A stretch of DNA of 34,518 bases from Marinithermofilum abyssi (lineage in GTDB: Bacteria; Bacillota; Bacilli; Thermoactinomycetales; DSM-45169), in the NCBI RefSeq assembly GCF_014641195.1, contig NZ_BMHQ01000015.1, positions 1 through 34,518 on the forward strand. The letters run 5' to 3'. The notes beneath the pieces are model-generated. The model had not been told where the DNA came from, did no database searches, and worked only from the letters and a program-made list of their open reading frames with translations. A program made the translations under genes and the position numbers. Shown in pieces: positions 7,563 to 14,863 of the stretch. The stretch's first letter is position 1, and every line of letters begins with the position of its first letter.

Positions 7563-7665
7563 TTCGCCAGAAAAGCAAGAAGTCCGGGCCCCGGGAACCG
7601 GACTTCTTTGAAGCACGGCCCCAGCGGTCAATGGGTTCGTACCTTTTTATTTTATGCCTTTTTAT
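7563..7665. repeat. Hairpin repeat, family H copy 2
   Basis: A shorter version of 3190-3320: GCAAGAAGTCCG, GAACCGGACTTCT, GAAGCACGG and GGGTTCGTACCTTTTTATTT are kept. The insert between the hairpin and GAAGCACGG is missing. Confidence 0.55.
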
Positions 7666-8150
7666 CCTGATATGCAAAAAATACTACACCATAAGGGGTT
7701 GGTCAGTAGAAAAAGGGGGGGTTACATGTAAATTTATGGTTCAGTTTTGATTTTTCCGAAAAGGGTGTTACTATAGGGTAAATATTTAGTTAATCGTTTA
7801 CGAATCCCAATAAAAACGCGGGCTTCATTGATAGAATAAACTTGGTCATAGGTTATGCCTACTCATCATTTTGACGCTTTCATTCCGGTTGGGCCCCTAA
7901 GGGCCTTTTTATTTTGTTATCAGATACGATTAAATAAAGCCCACGAATCGTGGGATTTATAGCTTGAACCCTTGAAACACTCCCGTAAATAACCCGCATG
8001 GGTTTCTTTTTTGTATTTGACTTGCCAGTGGATCCGCGGTTCAAGATAAATAAACCGCCGATCTTCATGGGTCTTTATCTGCTGTACCTAATAAAATGCT
8101 TTCCGTGCCTTGGGATGGATACCCAGTTCCAACATCCCGCATGGGCGTAA
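7666..8150. other. Gene-free stretch
   Basis: AT-rich DNA with a GGCCC-CTAA-GGGCC hairpin followed by TTTTTATTTT at 7889-7914 (a likely plus-strand terminator) and a CCCACGAATCGTGGG palindrome at 7940-7954. No gene recognised. Confidence 0.45.
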
Positions 8151-8276
8151 CTACCCGTCTTCCTCCAATGCGATCAACCAACCAGGTTCATCCTTGCGGT
8201 ACCCCGTGATAACGACTTCGGTTTCTCTCCAATGAACGACTTTTTGCCAGTCCCAGGAGCGTTTCCCTACATGGGG
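8151..8276 (-). pseudogene. C-terminal fragment of an unrecognised protein
   Basis: The frame reads VGKRSWDWQKVVHWRETEVV then ITGYRKDEPGWLIALEEDG and stops at 8151. It has no start codon or ribosome site and a stop directly upstream, yet the sequence is clearly protein-like (aromatic and acidic with regular strands). It is a remnant of a gene once transcribed leftward. Confidence 0.35.
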
Positions 8277-8454
8277 TCACCGTACCATTTCGGGTAAAGT
8301 GTACGTTTAGACAAAATTTAGACATAAAATCACCGACTCCTTGTACTGTAAGGAGCCAGTTTGCTCTTCAAGGGGTAATACCAGCGGAGTGGTTGCCGTC
8401 ACGACATCTGCAGTGGAGAGAATAAGGCGGAAGCCGTCCATCTTACCTTTTTAA

Positions 8455-9719
8455 TCATTTGTTCAACAATTCCGAGATCTCTTGAAAGGCGAGGACCACG
8501 AACAACAAAACGCAAGCTACCAGGAGAGTGTTGGTTATCCACCCGTTCCTATACGGTTTCTCCACCCGTTTGGAGTTGAGGAGCCAGAGTAAGGTAATCG
8601 CCAGAAAAGGCATGAACAGGGCACCTAAGACCCCGTAGGCGATCACCAGGCCAAAGGGCTCACCAATAAAGAGGAGCAACAGGGGCGGGAAGGTGATCCA
8701 AAGGAGGTATCCCCGATAGGGACGGCTGGTTTCCGAGAGGTACGAGCCGGCCTTCTCCTGGGGAATTCCTTTCAAAATGCGGACAAAGTCGGCGAAGAGG
8801 TAGGAGAGCCCGTTCCACGCCCCCACAGGGAGGTGAAGGACGCGGACCAAAACCCGATCAGGAAGAGCCAGCGAACGGCCTCCCCCAGCTCTTTCCCTAC
8901 AATCCGGGTGAGCTCGACCATCCCCTTGTCTCCTTCAAGGATGATTCCGGTGCCGAAGAGAAGCTCCATCCCGACGACGAGGAGAGAGAGGGTGAACAGG
9001 CCCGTCATTGTGTAGGCGACGGTGAGGTCCAGCCGCATCATCGGGATCCAGGAAGATCCTTTCCACCCCTTTTCGCGAAGCCAGTATCCGTAGGCAGCCA
9101 GTGTAACCGTAGCACCGATGCCGCCGATCAGGCCCAGGGCGTAGAACAGGGAACCATCGGGCAGACGGGGAACTAGCCCTAGGGAAAGCTCAGCCAGGTT
9201 GGGGAAGAGGATGGCGGCGGAACCGACTTCAGTGACGAACATCACCCCAACGAGGACGATCATGACTTGTTCAAAAAGCCGATAGTGGCCGCTCCAGACC
9301 AATAGGAAGCCGGCCAAGGAATGGATCACAGCCCAGGACCATAGAGGTAGGGCGGGGAACATCGTCGTGGTTGCCAGGGCGGTGGCTGAAGTGACGGCGG
9401 CTCCGAAGGCGAACCCCAAGATGACCAGATAGATACCGAAATAGCCAGTCGCCCATTTACCGAGGGAGTGCCACCCCTGTAGGATGGTTTGTCCAGTCGC
9501 TAGGTACCAGCGGCCGATCCCTTCGTTTAGTATGTACTTCAGAAGGGCACCCATGACAATCGCCCAGACAAAGACATTGCCGTAGAGTGTTCCAGCGACC
9601 AGCGCGGCTACAAGGTCGCCTACACCGACTCCTGTCGCCGCCATCACCAAGCCAGGACCGACGTGTTTTAGGCGCTCTTTTACTGAAGAAGGGGCTGCTG
9701 GGTTTGCTTGAGGGTTCAA
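8455..9719 (-). pseudogene. Nramp-family divalent metal transporter, single frameshift
   Basis: An inner-membrane transporter of the Nramp (SLC11) superfamily. The first frame (9719 to about 8827) begins MNPQANPAAPSSVKERLKHV and holds GPGLVMAATGVGVGDLVAAL at the first helix and several further helices up to WLFLIGFWSASFTSL. The second frame (about 8827-8455) continues GAWNGLSYLFADFVRIL to a final hydrophobic helix. One base is missing at about 8825-8827; restoring it gives FWSASFTSLLGAWNGLSY. The first helix lacks the DPGN motif that binds metal in classical Nramp proteins, so the substrate is uncertain. The apparent TTG start at 9719 has no ribosome site. AAGGAG lies further up, with ATT at 9740-9742 exactly where a start is expected. 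Confidence 0.8.
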
Positions 9720-9885
9720 TAAAAGATTGGAAGAAATAAGAATCTCTCCTTATAGGTGGAATTATATAATTATAGTAATGGTAGATTGTAAATAATTTTC
9801 TGTCAATTGATGGGATGGTCAAAACAGCATGTGAGAGAGACCCCTAGGGGAACCTCCTAGGTTTCCCAACATGGCTTTCATCAGA
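9720..9885 (-). promoter_or_regulatory. AT-rich leader of the transporter gene and CCTAGG palindrome
   Basis: On the minus strand a perfect TTGACA is followed by a run of TATAAT-like sequences, but no pair has ideal spacing. The palindromic GACCCCTAGGGGAACCTCCTAGG at about 9839-9861 belongs to the CCCTAGGG family also found at 10230, 14655, 18950 and 31092. Confidence 0.35.
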
Positions 9886-10222
9886 AAAAAACCTGCTTTG
9901 GCAGGTTTTTTTCACTGTAAGAAAGACCGGTTGCTATCATTCTATACAAGTTTTTTGTGGGGTATGCTATTTTTTGAGGCCTTTTCAAGGCAGCTCTATA
10001 AAAACAGCCCATGCAATTTACACGGGCTGGGAAGCAGGGAGTCATACAAGGACGTATTAAGTAAGGACAGAACATCTTTTGGCCTTGGTCTGTTGTTATC
10101 GTACAAAACACTAGCCATTTAAACAATCAACCAATGGATCAAATTTATTTATCCTACTATCGTATGTCCGGCTGTCAGAAGGAGGGAAGGTTCACCTGTA
10201 ATGTTTGTCTAATTTTGATTCT
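9886..10222 (+). repeat. Family A repeat, full copy
   Basis: Begins with AAACCTGCTTTGGCAGGTTTTTTT, a good terminator hairpin, and carries every block of the family through CCTACTATCGTATGTCCGG and GGTTCACCTGTAATGTTTGT. The last block is shared with 19775-19795, which shows that the full unit extends past the part kept in copy 1. Confidence 0.8.
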
Positions 10223-10483
10223 ATCTGCTTTTGTTGTGCGATCCCCTAGGGTCTAAATTAGCCAGAGGCTGTTATTTCTGCTCAAAAAAAAGGCCCTCTT
10301 AATGAGGGCGATAGGTCAAGTAAGAGGTAATGATATGGATTCTCCTCTAATTTACAAGGGTGAGCTCGCTTATACAATCCAACAAAAGTGGCGATTTTCA
10401 TCCATTCCCATGGACTATTTACAGTGAGCGAATGGGTGAGAAGTATAACTTAGCTACCTCCTCAACGTAAAAATGCCGCGATC
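10223..10483. other. Intergenic stretch
   Basis: GATCCCCTAGGGTCTAAATT at 10239 is a half copy of the CCCTAGGG palindrome family. GGCCCTC-TTAAT-GAGGGCG at 10290-10308 is a hairpin. No gene recognised. Confidence 0.4.
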
Positions 10484-10610
10484 TAATTTGAGTCTTCATA
10501 TGGAGATACTTCACCTCGAAAACGCCCTATAGGTAGCCAAGTAGACGTACTTTATGATCCGGAAAACCCAGACCAAATTATGTCTAAGCGTACAGTTTAC
10601 TACGGTGACC
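10484..10610 (+). pseudogene. DUF3592-like C-terminal fragment
   Basis: The frame reads SSYGDTSPRKRPIGSQVDVL then YDPENPDQIMSKR. The G--V-V-YDP-NP pattern is the typical end of DUF3592 membrane-associated proteins. Upstream frames hold no matching N-terminal part and no start, so this is a scrap. Confidence 0.4.
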
Positions 10611-10718
10611 CCCATCATATACGGCACAATATTAAAAATACCCCGTTTGGGTATATAATCAAATTATCAATTGGGATAGAACCATATATCAACTTATTCA
10701 GGGAAGTCCTGGCAGCTA

Positions 10719-10770
10719 AAATGTGCAAAAGCCCCGGGTGAAAATTCCCGAGAGCTTTTGCACAGACACT
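10719..10770. terminator. Strong hairpin
   Basis: GTGCAAAAGC-CCGGG pairs with CCCGA-AGCTTTTGCAC, a long stem with an 8 nt loop. No intact gene sits next to it. Confidence 0.6.
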
Positions 10771-10839
10771 GGGGTTTGGTCTGTTCGAATATAAGATGAT
10801 TGCTTTGAATGGCGCCCAAAAGGGTGCCTTGAAACCTTA

Positions 10840-10905
10840 CCGTTTTTGATTGTCGTCTATTTTCCTTAATCCAAGCAGCCCCAACAATCCTGCCAGTCCA
10901 ATCTA
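10840..10905 (-). pseudogene. Remnant of a GLLGLLGL-tail membrane protein
   Basis: A minus-strand frame reads IGLAGLLGLLGLRKIDDNQK and stops. This is the C-terminal WG--GLLGL-GL segment of the family represented in full at 33761-34165. No upstream coding part is left. Confidence 0.4.
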
Positions 10906-10977
10906 AGGTCATAATCGCTTACTAACCATTCAAATAAAGCTTCCCAAAATCTGTTTATAAAGTGGATAATCTTTATT

Positions 10978-11015
10978 GATAAGCACCTATCTTATTTTTA
11001 ACGTTTGTGCTTATC
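10978..11015. other. Inverted repeat
   Basis: GATAAGCAC at 10978 and GTGCTTATC near 11007 form a 9 bp perfect inverted repeat with a 20 nt AT-rich centre. It could be an operator or a hairpin. The stretch 10906-11178 has no recognised gene. Confidence 0.35.
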
Positions 11016-11178
11016 TTGTCTTTACAAAGGAGAATTATTCTTTAACGCCTTCGAAAAAATACGGGCGCCTCGTAGGTTCACGCAACTTAATATTTGCATC
11101 CTTTGCGAGCTTCTCGTTGCCGGAGTTGGAACAATTTAAAGTAAGTCCCTAGACGGAATCGCACTTATCCCGGGCTTT

Positions 11179-11859
11179 TCACTCCAGTAACCCCAAATGG
11201 ATATATTCTGGTAGCTGGATCTGACCGGTGACTAATAGTCGGTGATCTCGCTGATACCGTTTGACTGTGCGCTCCAAGGCCTGACCAAAGATCCCGTCGA
11301 CGGGTCCGCTGTAATAACCGGCGGCCTGCAGCCGGTTTTGCACAAGCATCACCAGAGTTCCCCGGTCACCACGAACCAGCTTTTTCATCCGCCACTCTTC
11401 CCTGCCGAAAATCGGCCCTTCGATCCGAACGGTAACGCCTACGGGAGTACGTTCAAATAGTCGCTCGATATCGGAGTTCAACATCCGGATACAGCCATGG
11501 CTGGTATCGTGGCCAATGGAGTTGGGCTGGTTGGTGCCATGGATTCCGTAGGTGCCCCAGGGAACATTCAACCCTAGCCAGCGCGTCCCAAACCCGCCTC
11601 CCCACTCCCGAGATTTCTCTGTCACTTTCCAGTTTCCAATCGGTGTCGGAAAATTCTCCTTCCCCGCCGCAACAGGAAAACTTTGGACCACCTTGCTTCC
11701 TTCCATCAAAAAAAGTCTTCGTTTCCACAGATCGATTTTCACCCATATTTCCTTCGGTGCGTCGGCAACCTCTACCGCTATACTCCGGCTGATTAAACTG
11801 GTGATACAGAGAAAGAATAGACTGAGTCCTACCACCGATTTTTTCACAGACCCTTTCAC
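11179..11859 (-). CDS. L,D-transpeptidase (YkuD) with C-terminal peptidoglycan-binding domain
   Basis: Cross-links or modifies peptidoglycan outside the membrane, using a catalytic cysteine and making 3-3 peptide bridges. A signal peptide or anchor covers residues 1-29. The YkuD domain (about 37-148) contains His107 in GIHGTN and the signature SHGCIRM (Ser120, His121, Cys123, Arg125). A PG_binding_1-type domain follows (about 163-215, LVMLVQNRLQAAGYYSGPVD then GIFGQALERTVKRYQ). The start is GTG at 11859; a second GTG at 11847 has GAGGTG upstream, so the true start may be four codons later. The gene stands alone, ends near the 11160 hairpin region and seems intact. In Bacillales such enzymes often act in spore cortex or stationary-phase wall. 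Confidence 0.85.
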   Translation of the reverse strand: MKGSVKKSVVGLSLFFLCITSLISRSIAVEVADAPKEIWVKIDLWKRRLFLMEGSKVVQSFPVAAGKENFPTPIGNWKVTEKSREWGGGFGTRWLGLNVPWGTYGIHGTNQPNSIGHDTSHGCIRMLNSDIERLFERTPVGVTVRIEGPIFGREEWRMKKLVRGDRGTLVMLVQNRLQAAGYYSGPVDGIFGQALERTVKRYQRDHRLLVTGQIQLPEYIHLGLLE

Positions 11860-12249
11860 CTCATTCCTTAAAATGAGGATTCTGGCCCTTACCTATACAA
11901 TGGTGTAGGATTTTTTTGTAATGGGCCGACGACGTCTGTTGGTTGGCCAAAAAGTACCTAACAATTGCGTCAAATTGGGGTTAGTTCGAGATACCCATTA
12001 TATATACAATTAGCGTGGGGTATTTATTAATCCCTGGTTCCGGAAAGATGGATCTGGGATATATTTCATAATATTCGTAATGCGACTCCTCCGGATTGTG
12101 TCACATTCGATGGTGAAAGTGGAACCCTTGGTACTTCTGGGTGGATGGAAGATAAAACACACCTCAAAATCGAAAACTGTGTTTTGAATGAGACAAAACC
12201 GTGTATAATAAATGATAAGATGCATTCGGAATAGTTAGGAAGTGGGAGC
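11860..12249. other. Intergenic stretch between divergent genes
   Basis: Spans the divergent L,D-transpeptidase and recombinase genes. Frames in 12010-12225 lack ribosome sites and read poorly. The AT-rich tract near 12000 and GTGTATAATAAATGATAAGA at 12199 could hold the recombinase promoter (TATAAT at 12202). Confidence 0.4.
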
Positions 12250-12816
12250 ATGAAGTTTGTTCAACCGATCAGGGACAAGAAGAAATTGGAGGCAATGAAA
12301 AAAATCTTGTTGGCAGAATCACCCAGAAATCATCTCCTATTTATCCTAGGGATTAACACGGGATTACGGATTTCCGATATCTTGCAATTCAAAGTAGAAG
12401 ACCTGGTGAATGAACGAGGGAAGCCAAGGGACTTTCATGCAGTAAAGGAGAAAAAGACAGGGAAGTGGAGACGGTTTCCATTTGGGAAAAATGTCAAGAA
12501 GGCGATTGAGTTGTATATGAAGACGTATGATGTGGAGCCAGAAGATTGGGTGTTTAAGAGTCGGAAAGGGGATGGACCGATCGACCGCCGGCACGCCTGG
12601 AGGATTTTGAGTGAGACAGCACAGATGGTGGGGATCGATGAAGCGATTGGAACCCACAGTTTAAGGAAGACTTTTGGATACCATGCGTACAAGTCTGGAG
12701 TGGATTTGTCGATGATTCAGTATCTATTAAACCACTCATCGCAACGGGAGACCCTTCGGTACATCGGGATTACGGACGAAGAGGCGGAAGATGTGGTGAT
12801 TAACCTAAACTTATAG
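12250..12816 (+). CDS. Tyrosine recombinase, catalytic domain only (188 aa)
   Basis: A site-specific recombinase of the phage-integrase/XerD family, which cuts and rejoins DNA through a covalent phosphotyrosine. All active-site residues are present: Arg40 in TGLRISDIL, the lysine of the beta hairpin (EKKTGK, about 67-72), His136 and Arg139 in THSLRKTFGYH, His162 in LLNHSS and Tyr171 in TLRYIGI. At 188 aa it has only a 20-residue stub before the catalytic domain and no SAM-like core-binding domain. This small type is known from Bacillales, but its site preference cannot be read from sequence. ATG follows GGAAGTGGGAGC. No attachment-site repeat was found next to it. Confidence 0.85.
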   Translation: MKFVQPIRDKKKLEAMKKILLAESPRNHLLFILGINTGLRISDILQFKVEDLVNERGKPRDFHAVKEKKTGKWRRFPFGKNVKKAIELYMKTYDVEPEDWVFKSRKGDGPIDRRHAWRILSETAQMVGIDEAIGTHSLRKTFGYHAYKSGVDLSMIQYLLNHSSQRETLRYIGITDEEAEDVVINLNL

Positions 12817-12889
12817 GTACATATAATAAGGAAGAAACACGATCAAGAGAAAAACACATATGAGGAAAAGTTCGTGATACATATAAAAT

Positions 12890-12916
12890 AAACCGACCTA
12901 CTTAGGGGTCGGCGTT
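12890..12916 (-). terminator. Terminator of the HTH-PIN operon
   Basis: On the minus strand GCCGACC-CCTAAGTA-GGTCGGT is followed by TTATTTT, just after the PIN gene. Confidence 0.6.
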
Positions 12917-12918
12917 CG

Positions 12919-13436
12919 CTACGAACGGTATTTAGGATACTGTTCAAAGAAGTGCTTAGGGCTCAACACGAGTGGCTTAGACTCGTTGTTGGGCTTTTCC
13001 ATTTTTAGCTCAAACCAGCGATGGTGAATGTTCTTTTGAACGGATCCATTCAATAGATGCTTTACATCTGTGCTGATGATGTGATCCACATCGGCTTTGA
13101 AGGCGGCTGCAAGTATGTGTCTGTCATCTGGGTCGGGTGTGACACCGTTCCACGAGGATAGATCCTCCAATGTCAGCGATACTCGTTTGATCTGTCCCGT
13201 GTACCCATCCATTGAATGTAGTGTAACCACCGACTTCTCGCCTTTTCCTCCTTGTTCTGTCCACTCTTTCGCATGGGGATATGTTCGTGGCATTCCTTTT
13301 CCAGCGGGTCAGATAGTATCAGAAGGAATTTACCCTCTAATGCCCGGTGTAGAAGGAGAGCAGATCCCCCTTCTGGGCGTTCACACGCCTTGAACCAACA
13401 GTTGGTATCCAACAAGAGGGATTGAACCTGTTTCAA
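12919..13436 (-). pseudogene. PIN-domain toxin (VapC-like), single frameshift
   Basis: A metal-dependent ribonuclease toxin in structure. The first frame (13436 to about 13275) starts MKQVQSLLLDTNCWFKACER, with the first catalytic Asp in LLLDTN, and runs to LSDPLEKECHEHIP. The second frame (to 12919) gives HAKEWTEQGGKGEKSVVTLH, then DLSSWNGVTPDPDDRHILAA and DHIISTDVKHLL, which supply the later acidic residues. One missing C in the CCCC run near 13280 explains the break: restoring it gives EHIPHAKEW. The gene lies 21 bp after the HTH gene and is clearly its operon partner. As read, the toxin is inactive. Confidence 0.75.
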
Positions 13437-13457
13437 TTTTTTCTCTCTCCCCTATGT

Positions 13458-13718
13458 TTAGTCCAGTTCGTCGTTTGCTTCTAAGTCCTCCAGCTCCAGC
13501 TTTCGTGTAGGGATGTTGGTTTCTACCTTCCGATTGTTCACATCGAGCATGTTGTCTACATAGTCCTTTGGAATGCGCCACTGATTTCCCAGCTTGATTC
13601 CCAATAAGTCTCCTCTGTTCAACATGCGGTAAATAGTACGGGGATTGACATCAAAAATTTCGGCGACTTCATCTACCGTATAGACGCGTTTGCTTTGGGA
13701 CTCCATCGTGATGTCCAC
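13458..13718 (-). CDS. Helix-turn-helix antitoxin or regulator (excisionase-type HTH), 86 aa
   Basis: Partner of the PIN toxin. The core KRVYTVDEVAEIFDVNPRTI then YRMLNRGDLLGIKLGNQWRI is the MerR-like HTH_17 or excisionase fold that reads DNA. The C-terminal tail (RKVETNIPTRKLELEDLEAN) is acidic and probably wraps the toxin. GTG at 13718 has AAGGAGG eight bases upstream; ATG at 13706 is an alternative with weaker spacing. Three direct repeats 20-50 bp upstream (13741-13768) are likely autoregulatory sites. Confidence 0.75.
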   Translation of the reverse strand: MDITMESQSKRVYTVDEVAEIFDVNPRTIYRMLNRGDLLGIKLGNQWRIPKDYVDNMLDVNNRKVETNIPTRKLELEDLEANDELD

Positions 13719-13738
13719 TCCTTTCACCTCCTTAACTA

Positions 13739-13768
13739 TATTGTGCAACAGAGTACAAAAGAATACAA
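13739..13768. promoter_or_regulatory. Three phased direct repeats upstream of the HTH-PIN operon
   Basis: TTGTGCAA (13741-13748), GAGTACAA (13751-13758) and GAATACAA (13761-13768) share a 3' core of T(G/A)CAA at an exact 10 bp period, one helical turn. They sit just before the ribosome site and likely overlap the promoter, which suits cooperative binding of the HTH protein and autorepression. Confidence 0.5.
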
Positions 13769-13769
13769 T

Positions 13770-14051
13770 GTATTTATGATATATATAAAAAATACCTATT
13801 GCCTGTGACGTGCACCGGTTGGCCCAGGTCATGTTTTTCCTGTGTCTACTTAAAGGGGTGCACATTAGCCCATTGACGGGGTTTGTTTTTATATTGAGGG
13901 TTTGTTGGGGTAGGTAAAATGAAACGGAAGAAAGCCGCCCATTTTGGACGGCTTTCAGCAGAATGGCGATGTATTCGTTAATTCATATTTAGTCTCAAAC
14001 TTTCTTATTCTCTAACTTCTGAAACTGTGAGGGTATCGTCAGTTTAAGCTG
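13770..14051. other. Intergenic stretch
   Basis: Contains GAAAGCCG...CGGCTTTC at 13929-13956 (a hairpin) and GCAGAATGGCGATGTATTCG at 13959, which recurs at about 27814. No gene seen. Confidence 0.45.
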
Positions 14052-14279
14052 TCACCAAATAGGTTCCCAGTGGCAGTGACGGGAACAGTCCCTTTCACTA
14101 CCTCCCCATGCTCGGCACGTATTATAACAATCTGGATCAACGAGTAGTAGATAGGGTAGTGTTTGAATTGAGTAGGGATAGAAATAGGAATGGGCAGCTA
14201 TTGATCCTAGATAGGAATCGGGATAAAGAAATGAAGAGTACCCGTAATAGGGGATTTGTCTGGATGTTTCACGATTCAA
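14052..14279 (-). CDS. Tyrosine-rich coat-like protein, 75 aa
   Basis: TTG at 14279 has AAGGAGG eight bases upstream, which decides the start over an in-frame ATG at 14336 without a ribosome site. The peptide is rich in Tyr, Ser, Pro and Cys (RQIPYYGYSSFLYPDSYLGS, HSYFYPYSIQ, CYNTCRAWGGSERDCSRHC). Four cysteines lie near the end. No domain is recognised. The composition suggests a structural spore-coat component, like the proteins at 20370-20633 and 5774-6190. Confidence 0.55.
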   Translation of the reverse strand: MNRETSRQIPYYGYSSFLYPDSYLGSIAAHSYFYPYSIQTLPYLLLVDPDCYNTCRAWGGSERDCSRHCHWEPIW

Positions 14280-14339
14280 TGTATGTTCCTCCTTATCTTG
14301 TGGATACCTATAGGTATTATCTCCATTACTTGACACTTT

Positions 14340-14863
14340 TTGAGGTCTAAACTTCCTTTTCTACAATCACCTAAGCAGGACATCCAGGACCTCCACCTTT
14401 CTTTGCCAACATTTTTTCCAGTTGTATGCCCTTACATTTCGATCGTGACATTTAAGTATCAAGTTAAAGAGGTTCAAGGTGGTGGTTGGAATTCGGAGTA
14501 CCGTCTATATTGCAAGCAAAACAAAAAATCAGGGTGGCTAAAGAAGATCAAATAAACAGTCTGCCTTGGATCCAACGCTTCAGCGTCCGGTTAGATGAGA
14601 CAATCAACCGTTATTGGCTTCATGACGTTTTACACCCTATAAGGAAAAGTAAAACCCTAGGAGGTAATATGCTGGTGCGATCCCCCTAGGGTCTAAATTG
14701 TTTCTCTTGTGAAGTACATATAACAAAGAAGCCTAACCGTACTTAGGGTTGGGCTTTCTTTGTCAGATTCAAGCAATTTTTATCAAAAATTACGGGAATT
14801 TAGGAAGGAATATTTCATTGAATCCATAAAGGTTAGAGGAGCAACTACCCAAGGAGGGGTTTG
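14340..14863. other. Intergenic stretch with palindrome and terminator
   Basis: A frame at 14340-14555 ends VKEVQGGGWNSEYRLYCKQN but has no start signal. The CCCTAGGG-family element lies at about 14652-14697 and a terminator hairpin (AAGAAGCCTAACC pairing with GGGTTGGGCTTTCTT) at 14727-14763. Confidence 0.45.
14727..14764 (+). terminator. Terminator hairpin
   Basis: AAAGAAGCCTAACC pairs with GGGTTGGGCTTTCTTT around a short loop. It separates the repeat DNA from the nuclease gene. Confidence 0.65.

Noticed and set aside
9720-9850. Riboswitch or metal-responsive leader upstream of the transporter
   Set aside because: The leader is AT-rich with no convincing conserved fold, and no MntR-type palindrome was found.
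12010-12225. Minus-strand open frame of 71 aa before the recombinase
   Set aside because: No start signal, random composition, and it overlaps the likely recombinase promoter.
13739-13768. CRISPR-like array
   Set aside because: The repeats are only 8-10 bp, directly adjacent and three in number; no spacers and no cas genes.
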